The notes under the pieces: model-generated
The model's input: only the letters and a program-made list of their open reading frames with translations
Databases searched by the model: none
Told to the model about the DNA's origin: nothing
Source of the DNA: CAZZDA01 sp964652585
GTDB lineage: Bacteria; Patescibacteriota; Patescibacteriia; UBA1544
Assembly (NCBI GenBank): GCA_964652585.1
Contig: CAZZDA010000012.1
Span: 1 to 19,411 of the forward strand
Direction: 5' to 3'
Length of the DNA: 19,411 bases
Made by a program: the position numbers and the translations under genes
Shown here: piece by piece, positions 5,682-13,609 of the stretch
How positions within the stretch are numbered: the stretch's first letter is position 1
Layout of the letters: the number at the start of each line of letters is the position of its first letter

Positions 5682-6434
5682 ATGGAAAAAAAGAATATAT
5701 TTACGAATCAAACATTTCTACTTGGATTGGTGAGCGGTGTCGCGGTTGTAGCGCTCGTCGGTTTTGTCGGGCTTCTTGCGCAAGGAAAAGATGGAAGCAC
5801 TGCCACTGCTGATGCGACAAAAACTCCTGTTGCAGTAAACCAGCCAACGCCATCTGCTCCAACTCCCGCACAGCCAACACCGGCGAATATTCAAGTACAG
5901 CCTGTTTCAGATGATGATCATGTTCGCGGTAACCGAAATGCGAAAGTATCGCTTATTGAATTCTCTGACTTAGAATGCCCGTTCTGCAAGCGCTTTCATC
6001 CGACCATGCAACAGGTTATGGATACGTATGGCGACGAGGTGAATTGGGTGTACCGTCACTTCCCGTTGGACTCTCTCCATCCAAAAGCAAGAAGAGAAGC
6101 TGAAGCGACCGAATGCGCGGGAGAAGTAGGCGGTAATGACGGGTTCTGGAAATATTTGGATCGTCTCTTTGAAATAACACCTGCTAATAACGGTCTTCAA
6201 GATTCGCAGCTGCCGCAAATTGCAGAGGATGTGGGATTGGACAGGGTAGCATTTGAAACGTGCCTTGCTTCCGGCAAGTACGCACAGCACGTAGCAGACG
6301 ATTTGGCGGAAGCGCAAGCCGCAGGCGGCAGAGGAACACCCTACTCGGTTATTGTAGCGGGAGATCAAAAAATTCCCGTATCCGGTGCAGTATCTTTCAC
6401 ACAAATTCAATCAATTATTGATTCTCTTCTCTAG
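5682..6434 (+). CDS. membrane-anchored DsbA-family thiol-disulfide oxidoreductase
   Basis: A 250-aa protein of the DsbA/BdbD type that forms or shuffles disulfides outside the cytoplasmic membrane. A single N-terminal anchor (12-33, no clear cleavage site) is followed by a Pro/Thr/Ala-rich linker (45-75) and a thioredoxin-fold domain. The active site is C99-P-F-C102 in DLECPFCKRFHP; the cis-proline loop is GTP at 218-220. A second Cys pair (C145, C194) fits the extra structural disulfide seen in many members. It has its own promoter and palindromic leader and a strong terminator 33 nt after the stop. The next gene encodes a CxxC membrane protein that could be its redox partner. Confidence 0.92.
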   Translation: MEKKNIFTNQTFLLGLVSGVAVVALVGFVGLLAQGKDGSTATADATKTPVAVNQPTPSAPTPAQPTPANIQVQPVSDDDHVRGNRNAKVSLIEFSDLECPFCKRFHPTMQQVMDTYGDEVNWVYRHFPLDSLHPKARREAEATECAGEVGGNDGFWKYLDRLFEITPANNGLQDSQLPQIAEDVGLDRVAFETCLASGKYAQHVADDLAEAQAAGGRGTPYSVIVAGDQKIPVSGAVSFTQIQSIIDSLL

Positions 6435-6467
6435 AGAGGTTGGCATTGTTCTTTTAGGTTCCATTAC

Positions 6468-6496
6468 ATAAAACTCCGCGGGAGGCGGAGTTTTAT
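6468..6496 (+). terminator. terminator after dsbA
   Basis: A perfect 12-bp stem (ATAAAACTCCGC / GCGGAGTTTTAT) with a 5-nt loop GGGAG. It is flanked by A-run and T-run, so it could work in both directions. It overlaps the extended -10 of the next gene by one base. Confidence 0.8.
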
Positions 6497-6504
6497 GCTA
6501 TACT
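6496..6504 (+). promoter_or_regulatory. extended -10 promoter for the 6516 gene
   Basis: TGCTATACT directly follows the terminator stem. It is the same nonamer as at 3914-3922 (minus) and 3946-3954. No -35 is visible. The start would fall near 6511, leaving a leader of only about 5 nt. Confidence 0.45.
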
Positions 6505-6515
6505 CGAAAGGATAT

Positions 6516-7094
6516 ATGAAAAATACATCATCACTGCGTAGAGCATTTCATTCATTAAAAATCGTTTTTCAGAAACCGAGATATAGTGTTCTTACGCTTG
6601 TTGTTGCTTTGCTCATGTTTTCGGTGAGTTTGTGGCTGCCGAATCGTGATCTTATTAACTACATACTCACTTCCGATGCGTTTTCCGGCAGTACAAAGAT
6701 AAAAATTCTTGGCGGTACGTTTGCAAGCTTCCAGACGCTCTTTACTCTGCCTATGCAAACAACTATTCTGCTTACGTCATTTCTTGCCGGTGTAAATATA
6801 GCACTGCTCATTTATTATATACGCCGCCGCACAAAACTTGAAAAGTCGGTAGGAGTAAGCGTTCTTGGCATGATCAGCGGTTTTTTTGGAGTCGGGTGCG
6901 CGTCGTGTGGCTCGGTGCTTCTTTCTTCGCTTTTTGGCTTGTCGGCTACCGCGGGGTTTTTGGGTATTTTGCCTTTTCACGGACTTGAATTCGGCTTGCT
7001 CGGTATTGCGCTTCTTATGCTTTCGATTTTCTTGGTTGCGAAGAAAATAGAAGATCCATTGACGTGTCGTGTACCCGTATCTCACAGCTCGTAA
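6516..7094 (+). CDS. small polytopic membrane protein with intramembrane CxxC
   Basis: A 192-aa unnamed membrane protein. I chose the ATG at 6516 because the in-frame ATG at 6495 lies in the upstream terminator and promoter, and AAAGGA sits just before 6516. Hydrophobic segments lie at about 24-41, 83-102, 113-150 (possibly two) and 155-175, with a basic loop (YIRRRTK) at 101-107. The most striking motif is GFFGVGCASCGSVLLSSLFG, with C128 and C131 at a membrane segment, followed by LPFHGLEFGLLGI. An intramembrane CxxC beside dsbA suggests a role in thiol oxidation or electron transfer, like DsbB/VKOR or CcdA, but it matches neither family in length or cysteine number. Function is unknown. Confidence 0.8.
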   Translation: MKNTSSLRRAFHSLKIVFQKPRYSVLTLVVALLMFSVSLWLPNRDLINYILTSDAFSGSTKIKILGGTFASFQTLFTLPMQTTILLTSFLAGVNIALLIYYIRRRTKLEKSVGVSVLGMISGFFGVGCASCGSVLLSSLFGLSATAGFLGILPFHGLEFGLLGIALLMLSIFLVAKKIEDPLTCRVPVSHSS

Positions 7095-7121
7095 CCTATA
7101 GCTCAAAACTTTTTATCAAAG

Positions 7122-7145
7122 AAAAAATCCCGCAGATGGTGCAGG
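7122..7145 (-). terminator. terminator of the mini-protein operon
   Basis: On the minus strand, CCTGCA and TGCGGG pair (6 bp, one G-U) around a 5-nt loop, followed by A and a run of six T. It ends the leftward operon of 7153-8180. Confidence 0.7.
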
Positions 7146-7152
7146 ACTGAAA

Positions 7153-7404
7153 TTACGATACTAAGTGTTGTACTTTTGATCTATAGGTGCGGTTGCATGA
7201 GTGACACAACCATGTTTTTCTAATACATCTTGGAAGGATTTCTGTATAGTGGAGTACAATATCTGTTTGGCAATAAGGGCAGTGACGTTTGCTCAGGTAT
7301 TTGATCATTTCTGGTATGAAATCAAGATAGGAGAGCAAAGGAGTTATCAGCAAGGGAAGGAAAAGTATGGGAATAGTGAAGAGCATCTGCGTAAAATTTT
7401 CCAT
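7153..7404 (-). CDS. membrane-anchored zinc-ribbon mini-protein (third of three)
   Basis: An 83-aa protein not recognised by name. Residues 7-32 form a hydrophobic segment (with PP/TP breaks), followed by two knuckles, C42-P-Y-C45 and C67-H-S-C70, the latter in CHSCNRTYR, which resembles CPDCNRTFR in the neighbour at 7447. Four cysteines in this spacing suggest a zinc ribbon on the cytosolic side. Its leader (TTGGAGAAATGATATGGAA) is almost identical to that of the 7447-7878 gene, evidence of duplication. GGAG gives the ribosome site. It is last in a leftward operon and is followed by a terminator. Confidence 0.72.
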   Translation of the reverse strand: MENFTQMLFTIPILFLPLLITPLLSYLDFIPEMIKYLSKRHCPYCQTDIVLHYTEILPRCIRKTWLCHSCNRTYRSKVQHLVS

Positions 7405-7446
7405 ATCATTTCTCCAAAAACAGCGAGCGAAGATGTAGCTACTGTC

Positions 7447-7878
7447 TTAGCTAACCAGTATGCGACTACCATCTTCTGTATAGAAAGTACAGCTATATCG
7501 CTCTCCTTCAGGAAGGGAGTCTACCCCACCTATGCCAGGTCCTGTAAATCTGAAGGTTCGATTACAATCCGGGCATACTACAACAAGTAAGTTGTTTTTT
7601 CCATTGTTGCCTAAACTGAATATTCCCTTAAACCGTGTATCACCTTTACATCCCTGACAAAGTACACGTTCAGGCCACTTTTCTACCAAATCTCCTCGTC
7701 CATCAAGGTGTGATAATTTCGTAATTATCCATAACGGAATAGAGAAAATAACAATTTCAGGTAGGAGAGGTGTCCACTGGTAAAGAGAAAAAATGATCAT
7801 AATAGTAGCAGTAACTGAGTGCCAATATCTTAAGAAAAGGTGCCCAATAATGCAGCATGTTTGTATAAAAGCTTCCAT
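7447..7878 (-). CDS. membrane-anchored zinc-ribbon protein (second of three)
   Basis: A 143-aa protein with no family I can name. Residues ~8-53 are hydrophobic, with room for one or two membrane segments, then a charged turn and C74-Q-G-C77 and C102-P-D-C105 (in CPDCNRTFR), a zinc-ribbon-like layout. A further ~35 residues follow, with Gly-rich GPGIGGVD. GGAG lies upstream in a leader nearly identical to that of the next gene. Spacing is 26 nt to the upstream gene and 42 nt to the downstream one, so a single transcript is likely. It probably arose from the same ancestor as its two neighbours. Confidence 0.75.
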   Translation of the reverse strand: MEAFIQTCCIIGHLFLRYWHSVTATIMIIFSLYQWTPLLPEIVIFSIPLWIITKLSHLDGRGDLVEKWPERVLCQGCKGDTRFKGIFSLGNNGKNNLLVVVCPDCNRTFRFTGPGIGGVDSLPEGERYSCTFYTEDGSRILVS

Positions 7879-7904
7879 ATTATTTCTCCAAGAAAGGTTG
7901 GCGG

Positions 7905-8180
7905 TCAGTTGCTTTTTCGAGCAACGAGTTTGCTAAACTTCTTTTTTGATATACGAAGTTCGTGCGATGTTCCACAAAAAGAACAGATCAATGTGATACA
8001 AAGGCAATGACTTAACCTTAAACGGTTGCTGGAACATTTATAGATACAGTTGCTGGGTATTGCTTCTCGACAATCAGGACAGGTGCTTCGTTTGAGAAAC
8101 GATGCTCTTTGCCATTTGTTTTGTAAGATGATCAAGAAGATGCAGGCGCTGATCATGATACAGCCAATAAAAAATTTCAT
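7905..8180 (-). CDS. membrane-anchored zinc-ribbon mini-protein (first of three)
   Basis: A 91-aa protein, first of the leftward trio. Residues 3-20 form a membrane segment (FFIGCIMISACIFLIIL). The cytosolic part carries C34-P-D-C37 and C66-S-F-C69 plus several other cysteines (C45, C49, C59, C61), ending in a Lys/Arg-rich tail. A strong ribosome site (GAGGAGGG, 7 nt before the ATG) supports the start. It shares the membrane-segment-then-two-knuckles plan with the two downstream genes, though its sequence is more diverged. Function is unknown; metal binding is inferred. Confidence 0.72.
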   Translation of the reverse strand: MKFFIGCIMISACIFLIILQNKWQRASFLKRSTCPDCREAIPSNCIYKCSSNRLRLSHCLCITLICSFCGTSHELRISKKKFSKLVARKSN

Positions 8181-8223
8181 TATCGCACCCTCCTCTTGTT
8201 GTCAAAGACCGATTTATATGTGC

Positions 8224-8252
8224 ATACTGACATGTCGTCTGATGTGTGTCAA
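8224..8252 (-). promoter_or_regulatory. possible promoter of the mini-protein operon
   Basis: Minus strand TTGACA (8247-8252), a 17-nt spacer, then CAGTAT (8224-8229) with a TG one base upstream. The -10 is weak. It is the only -35 consensus in the divergent gap to ileS that points left. Confidence 0.4.
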
Positions 8253-8273
8253 GCAAAAAAAAGAGTTGCATAA

Positions 8274-8302
8274 TTGACTTTAGATGCTTTTTCCACTATG
8301 GT
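8274..8302 (+). promoter_or_regulatory. promoter of the ileS operon
   Basis: TTGACT (8274-8279), a 17-nt spacer, then TATGGT (8297-8302). The expected start is near 8309, only ~3 nt before the ileS ATG. With no Shine-Dalgarno seen, the mRNA may be nearly leaderless. Confidence 0.5.
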
Positions 8303-8311
8303 TTATGAAGT

Positions 8312-11308
8312 ATGAACGATAAAAAATATATACAACAAGAACAAAAAAAAGCAAAAAATCCTTTTGCAGTTGCAGAAGAAGAAGTTTTAGCATTGTGGGA
8401 CAAAGAAGAGATATTTAAAAAGAGCGTAGAACAACGAAAAGACGCGCCCGTGTATAGTTTTTATGACGGCCCACCATTTGCGAGCGGACTCCCGCACTAC
8501 GGTCATATTTTAGCGAGCGTTATTAAGGACACCGTTACGCGTTATTGGTCAATGCGTGGATATAAGGTAGAGCGTCGGGTTGGTTGGGATTGTCATGGGC
8601 TGCCGGTTGAGAACTTGATTGAAAAGGAGTTGGGACTGAAAAGCAAGAAAGATATTGAGTCTTTGGAAGGAAATGAATTCAAGAGTATTGAAAAATTTAA
8701 CAATGCATGCCGAGTAAGTGTTTTTCGTTTTGTTGATGAGTGGAAGGACACGCTCAAGCGTATTGGTCGTTGGGCGGACTATGATAATCAATACGCGACG
8801 TTGGACAATAACTATATAGAGTCGGTATGGTGGGTTTTCAAACAGTTGTGGGAACAAGAGTTGATCTATAAAGATTTTCGTGTGACGCCATATTGCCCGC
8901 GCTGCGGAACGCCGCTCTCTAATTTTGAGGTGAACCAAGGGTATAAGACGGCGAAAGATCCATCGGTATTTGTAAAGTTTAAAGTTACTGACGAGTCGAA
9001 TACATTCTTTTTGGTGTGGACGACTACGCCGTGGACATTGCCCGCAAATGTCGCTTTGGCCGTTGGGGAAGATGTTGAGTATGTAAAGATTGAGAAAGAG
9101 GGTGAACAACTTATTCTTGCAAAAAAAACTTTGGAACAACTTCACTTTTTCGGGAAAACATCGGATGTCGAGGAGGAGCGAAGCGACGGGAGTACATCAG
9201 ATGTTGAGGAGAAAAAGTTGCAAACGCTCAAGGGTAAAGACCTAGTCGGCAAAACCTACAAGCCCCTTTTCTCATTTATACAACCCGAGAAAAAAGCGCA
9301 CTATGTGGTAGCGGGAGATTTTATTTCAACCGAAGACGGTACTGGTATTGTGCATATCGCACCGGCATTTGGTGAAGACGATATGCGCATGGCGCGGGAA
9401 CATGATCTACCGATCATACACACCGTAACGAGCGAGGGGAAATTTATACCCGAGGTAACTCCTTGGGCTGGTAAGTTTGTCAAAGGTGCCGATAAGGATA
9501 TTATTGAACATTTACAAAAGGAAGACAATCTTTTTCATGACGAAAAAATAGAGCATGAGTATCCGTTTTGTTGGCGGTGCGATTCACCGCTCCTCTACAT
9601 GGCGCTGGACGCGTGGTATGTCAAAGTAACGGATTTCAAAGACGAGCTACTGGCGAACAACCAAAAAATTCACTGGATGCCGAAACATTTAAAAGACGGT
9701 CGTTTTGGTAAGTGGCTTGAAGGCGCGCGCGACTGGGCAATTTCCCGAAATCGTTTTTGGGGCGCGCCAATTCCCGTGTGGGAGTGTGAAAAATGTGACC
9801 AGCAAAAAGTTGTGGGCAGTATTGAGGAATTACAAAAAAATAGAGAAAGTACAGATCTTCATGATCTTCATCGTCCCTATATTGATCAAGTAGAATTGTC
9901 TTGTACATGCGGTGGTACGATGAAACGTATCACAGAGGTATTTGATTGCTGGTTTGAATCAGGGTCCATGCCGTATGCGCAGTGGCACTATCCGTATGAA
10001 AATAAAAAACTCGTTGAAAAAAACTATCCGGCCGATTTCATTGCAGAAGGATTAGATCAGACACGCGGATGGTTTTATACGCTTACTGTACTTGCAGCCG
10101 CGCTTACAAGAAAAGATAGTGGGCTAGGGGAAAACCAGCCGGCATTTAAAAATGTTATCGTCAACGGTTTAATACTTGCGGAAGACGGTAAGAAGCTTTC
10201 CAAAAAATTACGAAATTATACACCACCGGAAGAAGTATTTGACAAATACGGCGTGGATGCGCTGCGCTACTTTCTCTTGGCATCTACGCCCATAGGTGAG
10301 GATTATCGCTTTGCCGACAAATCAGTGCAAGAAGCGCTCCAAAAAGTGCTCATGATCCTTTGGAATGTCGTGCGGTTTTATGGTATGTATGCTGATAGCG
10401 CAAGCACTGACAAAAATAGCAAGAAAGGAAAAAAGCAACAGGTGCATATACTGGATAAGTGGATAATTGCTCGTTTGCACGAGACGGTTGAAGAAGTGAC
10501 GGTAAAAATGGATGAGTATGATTTGACGCGCGCGACACGACCGCTAGCTGAATTTATCAATGACCTTTCAACATGGTATGTACGGCGTTCGCGCGATAGG
10601 TTCAAGAGTGATGATGAGAACGACAAGAAAGTAGCAATTTCCACCTTGCGTGAAGTGCTTATGACCTTAAGCCAAGTGATGGCGCCTTCCATGCCTTTTA
10701 TGGCGGAGCGTGTCTACCAGGCTGTTGGCGGTGCAAAAGAATCGGTGCATCTTGCGGATTGGCCAAAAGCACATATAGATTTGAAGGATGATCGTGTTGT
10801 ACAAGACATGGTGCGCGTACGAAAATTGGTAGAGATGGGCTTGGCGTTGCGCAATGAAGCAAGCGTGAAAATTCGGCAAGTATTGGGAGAGGTGCGCATA
10901 GCAAATTATAAAATACAACCAGAGTATGCCCAGCTTATAGCGGATGAGCTGAATGTGAAAAAGGTTATTGAAGGATCGGGCAAAGGAGAGAAATGGCTAG
11001 TCAGTCGTGAAAGTGATGTAGAGGTGTGGCTCAACACGGAAATAACCGACGAGTTAAGACAAGAAGGACTGCTTCGTGAAATGGTGCGTACGGTAAATTC
11101 TTTGCGCCGTGAAGCGGGTTTGACCATAAAAGACAGAGCACACCTTTATTACGAGACACGAGACACATATCACAAAACAGTGCTAAAGAAATTTGAGAAA
11201 GAACTTTTGCAAAGCACGCTCTGCGATGTGTTAAAAGAAGGTGCCAGCGGTGAGTATGCAAAAAAACTTATGATTAATGAAGGAGAAATAATGTTTTCCC
11301 TACAATAG
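8312..11308 (+). CDS. ileS: isoleucyl-tRNA synthetase (type 2)
   Basis: Charges tRNA-Ile in the cytosol. At 998 aa it has the usual class I order: HIGH-like HYGH at 62-65 (GPPFASGLPHYGH), CP1 editing domain from ~200 with WTTTPWTLPAN, the DWAISRNRFWG block, FDCWFESGSMPYAQ, KMSKS-like KLSKK at 628-632, and a C-terminal anticodon-binding region. The DCWFESGSMPYAQW block and KLSKK place it with type-2 (eukaryote/archaea-like) enzymes found in many CPR bacteria, which are commonly mupirocin-insensitive. A 24-residue insertion (279-302, FFGKTSDVEEER...DVEEKK) near the start of the editing domain is encoded by a palindromic element also found in the murE-like gene. It is the first gene of a tight operon; pepA starts 5 nt after its stop. 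Confidence 0.97.
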   Translation: MNDKKYIQQEQKKAKNPFAVAEEEVLALWDKEEIFKKSVEQRKDAPVYSFYDGPPFASGLPHYGHILASVIKDTVTRYWSMRGYKVERRVGWDCHGLPVENLIEKELGLKSKKDIESLEGNEFKSIEKFNNACRVSVFRFVDEWKDTLKRIGRWADYDNQYATLDNNYIESVWWVFKQLWEQELIYKDFRVTPYCPRCGTPLSNFEVNQGYKTAKDPSVFVKFKVTDESNTFFLVWTTTPWTLPANVALAVGEDVEYVKIEKEGEQLILAKKTLEQLHFFGKTSDVEEERSDGSTSDVEEKKLQTLKGKDLVGKTYKPLFSFIQPEKKAHYVVAGDFISTEDGTGIVHIAPAFGEDDMRMAREHDLPIIHTVTSEGKFIPEVTPWAGKFVKGADKDIIEHLQKEDNLFHDEKIEHEYPFCWRCDSPLLYMALDAWYVKVTDFKDELLANNQKIHWMPKHLKDGRFGKWLEGARDWAISRNRFWGAPIPVWECEKCDQQKVVGSIEELQKNRESTDLHDLHRPYIDQVELSCTCGGTMKRITEVFDCWFESGSMPYAQWHYPYENKKLVEKNYPADFIAEGLDQTRGWFYTLTVLAAALTRKDSGLGENQPAFKNVIVNGLILAEDGKKLSKKLRNYTPPEEVFDKYGVDALRYFLLASTPIGEDYRFADKSVQEALQKVLMILWNVVRFYGMYADSASTDKNSKKGKKQQVHILDKWIIARLHETVEEVTVKMDEYDLTRATRPLAEFINDLSTWYVRRSRDRFKSDDENDKKVAISTLREVLMTLSQVMAPSMPFMAERVYQAVGGAKESVHLADWPKAHIDLKDDRVVQDMVRVRKLVEMGLALRNEASVKIRQVLGEVRIANYKIQPEYAQLIADELNVKKVIEGSGKGEKWLVSRESDVEVWLNTEITDELRQEGLLREMVRTVNSLRREAGLTIKDRAHLYYETRDTYHKTVLKKFEKELLQSTLCDVLKEGASGEYAKKLMINEGEIMFSLQ
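9145..9217 (+). repeat. in-frame palindromic element, copy 1 (in ileS)
   Basis: This 73-bp unit runs from CTTTTTC to GAAAAAG (complementary ends). Inside is an 11-bp inverted pair, ACATCGGATGT (9158-9168) and ACATCAGATGT (9194-9204), with one mismatch. It is 68/73 identical to 18389-18461 and encodes nearly the same peptide in the same frame. Confidence 0.92.
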
Positions 11309-11313
11309 AATAT

Positions 11314-12783
11314 ATGAAAGTCACACTCCATACAATAAAAGAGGCGCTCCCCACACCGGTCTTGGTTTTTGCTTTAGCTCAAGGAGAATCTCTTGCCAAA
11401 CATCCTCTTTGGAAAAAGGTCAGCGCTAAAGATGCGTCTTATCTTTCCATGGTGGTAAAAAAAGAATTTAAGGCAGAGGAAAAAGAATGTAGAGTGGTGG
11501 TTTTACCAAGCGGTAAGAAAGTATTGCTTGCGGGTAAAGGCGAGGAAAAAAAATGGAACCATAGAAAGATGCTTTTGTTTGTACGGCAGCTTGTGCAAAC
11601 CGCAAAAGCAGCAAAGATTGATGGGTATGCGCTTACACTTGCCGATTTTGATAAAGAAGTTAATCCAACACTTGTTGAGCAGATTGTTGCGCAAACTATT
11701 ATTGCTAACTATGACTTTCATCAGTATAAAAAGCGTCCAAAAGACGGCTGGCCGTCAGTTGAAACACTTGCCTTAGTCGTGGAAGAAGTAACACAACCGC
11801 TTAAAAAGGCGGTAACGACAGGAAAAGTTATGGGCGAGCAGGTCAATAACACGCGTGATTTAGCGAATATTCCGGGAGGAGACATGACGCCAACGCTTCT
11901 TGCGGACAGAGCTCGTGCTGTAGGAGAAAAAATAGGCGCGAGAGTAACAGTACTTGGAAAACATCAAATAGAAGAGGAGGGTATGGGAGCGGTTTTAGGT
12001 GTTGCACGAGGCAGTGACGAAGAGCCAAAATTTATTATTATGGAATACAGCGGCGGTGAGAAAAATGAAAAGCCAACGGTGCTCGTAGGTAAGGGCGTCA
12101 CTTTTGATACGGGTGGTATGAATTTGAAGCCGGACAAAGCTATGCTTGGTATGCACATGGATATGGCGGGCGCGGCAGCCGTTATTAATGCGTTTGCGGC
12201 GCTTGTGCGCTTAAAAGTAAAAAAGAATATCGTGGCGCTGGTACCCGCAGTGGAGAACATGCCAAGCGGATCTGGGTACAGACCGGGCGATGTGTTGAGA
12301 TCACTCTCGGGTTTGACAATTGAAATTGGACATACCGATGCTGAAGGAAGGGTGATATTAGCGGATGCGCTAACCTACGCCAAACGGTATAATCCATCTA
12401 GAGTACTAGATGTTGCAACGCTCACCGGTGCTGCAATGGCAGCGCTAGGGAGTAGAGCAAGCGCTATTTTCTCAAAGAATGAAGAGCTTATTATGGAATT
12501 AAAAGAAGCGGGAGAGAGTGCGGGAGATTTTGTGTGGGAGATGCCTCTGTGGAATGAATATGAGGAAGAAATTAAAGGGAATGTTGGTGATGTGCAGAAC
12601 ATTGGAAAATTTTCAGGCAGGGGCGGCGCAATTACCGCTGCCATGTTTTTGTACCAGTTTGCGAAAAAGTACAACTGGGCTCATATTGATATCGCACCGA
12701 CCATGGAAAGCATTGAAGGACAGTATTTGGCAAAAGGAGCGACCGGGGCGGGATGTGCCTTGCTTATTCAAATGCTGAAATAA
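11314..12783 (+). CDS. pepA: leucyl aminopeptidase (M17)
   Basis: A dinuclear-metal aminopeptidase that trims N-terminal residues from peptides in the cytosol. At 489 aa it has the family's two-domain plan: a variable N-terminal half, then the catalytic half with NTRDLANIPGG (178-188), VGKGVTFDTGG (258-268; metal ligands K260, D265), D283 in MHMDMAGAAAV, and HTDAEGRVILADALTYA (340-356; D342, E344 ligands, R346 catalytic). HTDAEGR replaces the usual NTDAEGR. It starts 5 nt after ileS and ends 5 nt before the kinase gene; no Shine-Dalgarno is seen, so translation is probably coupled. Confidence 0.95.
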   Translation: MKVTLHTIKEALPTPVLVFALAQGESLAKHPLWKKVSAKDASYLSMVVKKEFKAEEKECRVVVLPSGKKVLLAGKGEEKKWNHRKMLLFVRQLVQTAKAAKIDGYALTLADFDKEVNPTLVEQIVAQTIIANYDFHQYKKRPKDGWPSVETLALVVEEVTQPLKKAVTTGKVMGEQVNNTRDLANIPGGDMTPTLLADRARAVGEKIGARVTVLGKHQIEEEGMGAVLGVARGSDEEPKFIIMEYSGGEKNEKPTVLVGKGVTFDTGGMNLKPDKAMLGMHMDMAGAAAVINAFAALVRLKVKKNIVALVPAVENMPSGSGYRPGDVLRSLSGLTIEIGHTDAEGRVILADALTYAKRYNPSRVLDVATLTGAAMAALGSRASAIFSKNEELIMELKEAGESAGDFVWEMPLWNEYEEEIKGNVGDVQNIGKFSGRGGAITAAMFLYQFAKKYNWAHIDIAPTMESIEGQYLAKGATGAGCALLIQMLK

Positions 12784-12788
12784 AAAAT

Positions 12789-13577
12789 ATGCATGTGTGT
12801 ATCTTAAAAATAGGTGGAAGTCTGCTTGCGCCGAAAGATACGACAGTATTAAACAGAGAGTTTATGCAAGACTGCGCCACACAGCTGGCGCAGTTTCAGT
12901 ATGAGTATCCTCATCAGCGGCTTATACTTTTGCATGGTGCGGGATCGGTTGGACACTTACTCGCACAAGAGTATTGTATTGCGTCTGAGGTGCAAACGAA
13001 AAAACAAAAAGAGGGATTTGAAAAGACGCGCATCGCGGTGAGAGAGTTCAATAAAGTCTTTATGGAATATCTTGCAGTAGCTGGGGTGCGCGCAAAAACT
13101 TTTTCTCCTGGAGATTTTGTTGAGGAAAGTGAGGAAGGAAGTATGCAATTTGATGTTGTGCCAATTATTACAGAATTACAGCAGGGCACTATCCCCGTGC
13201 TTTATGGCGACATGATCAGGTCAGAAAAATCCGGAGGGCGTGTATTATCTATGGACGAAGGCGCTGTCATATTGGCAAATCGTTTGCATATCAGCAAACT
13301 ATTTTTTGCGACAGATGTTGCCGGTGTGTATGATGATGACCCAAAAAAATATCCAAACGCGCATCTTTTGCAGAAAATTAATGTACAAAACGTGCAAGAT
13401 CATTGGTGTACTGCTCAGGGTGCGGATGTAACCGGTGCGATGGGGGGTAAACTCACCGCACTTAAAAAATTACCACAAGGCAGTACGGTATTTATTTTTG
13501 ACGGGCGTGTTCAGAAAGTAATAATTGATGTTTTGAGAGGAGCGTCAGATATTCAAGGAACATCTATTACCGTATAA
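12789..13577 (+). CDS. amino-acid-kinase-fold protein, isopentenyl phosphate kinase-like
   Basis: A 262-aa cytosolic kinase. KIGGS at 7-11 binds nucleotide phosphates; HGAGSVGH (49-56) carries the histidine (H56) that marks isopentenyl phosphate kinases rather than other members of the fold; FATDVAGVYDDDP and GADVTGAMGGK match the C-terminal substrate and ATP loops (DVTGGM.GK in IPK). IPK makes isopentenyl diphosphate from isopentenyl phosphate in the archaeal-type mevalonate route. Acetylglutamate or uridylate kinases lack the GSxGH histidine. The start at 12789 gives the standard MxxxLKIGGS N-terminus; an in-frame start at 12753 would overlap pepA. It is the last gene of the operon. The pathway context is not in this window. 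Confidence 0.8.
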   Translation: MHVCILKIGGSLLAPKDTTVLNREFMQDCATQLAQFQYEYPHQRLILLHGAGSVGHLLAQEYCIASEVQTKKQKEGFEKTRIAVREFNKVFMEYLAVAGVRAKTFSPGDFVEESEEGSMQFDVVPIITELQQGTIPVLYGDMIRSEKSGGRVLSMDEGAVILANRLHISKLFFATDVAGVYDDDPKKYPNAHLLQKINVQNVQDHWCTAQGADVTGAMGGKLTALKKLPQGSTVFIFDGRVQKVIIDVLRGASDIQGTSITV

Positions 13578-13603
13578 AAAAACCAACACGGATGAGTGTT
13601 GGT
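13576..13603 (-). terminator. terminator of the Nudix gene
   Basis: A perfect 8-bp stem (ACCAACAC / GTGTTGGT), 6-nt loop, followed on the minus strand by seven T. Downstream on the plus strand there is no T-run, so it mainly serves the leftward gene. The A-run overlaps the stop codon of the convergent kinase gene. Confidence 0.8.
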
Positions 13604-13609
13604 GAATGC

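Noticed and set aside
7201..7590. 129-codon plus-strand ORF across two minus-strand genes
   Set aside because: The minus-strand genes have ribosome sites, CxxC motifs and shared leaders; this frame has none.
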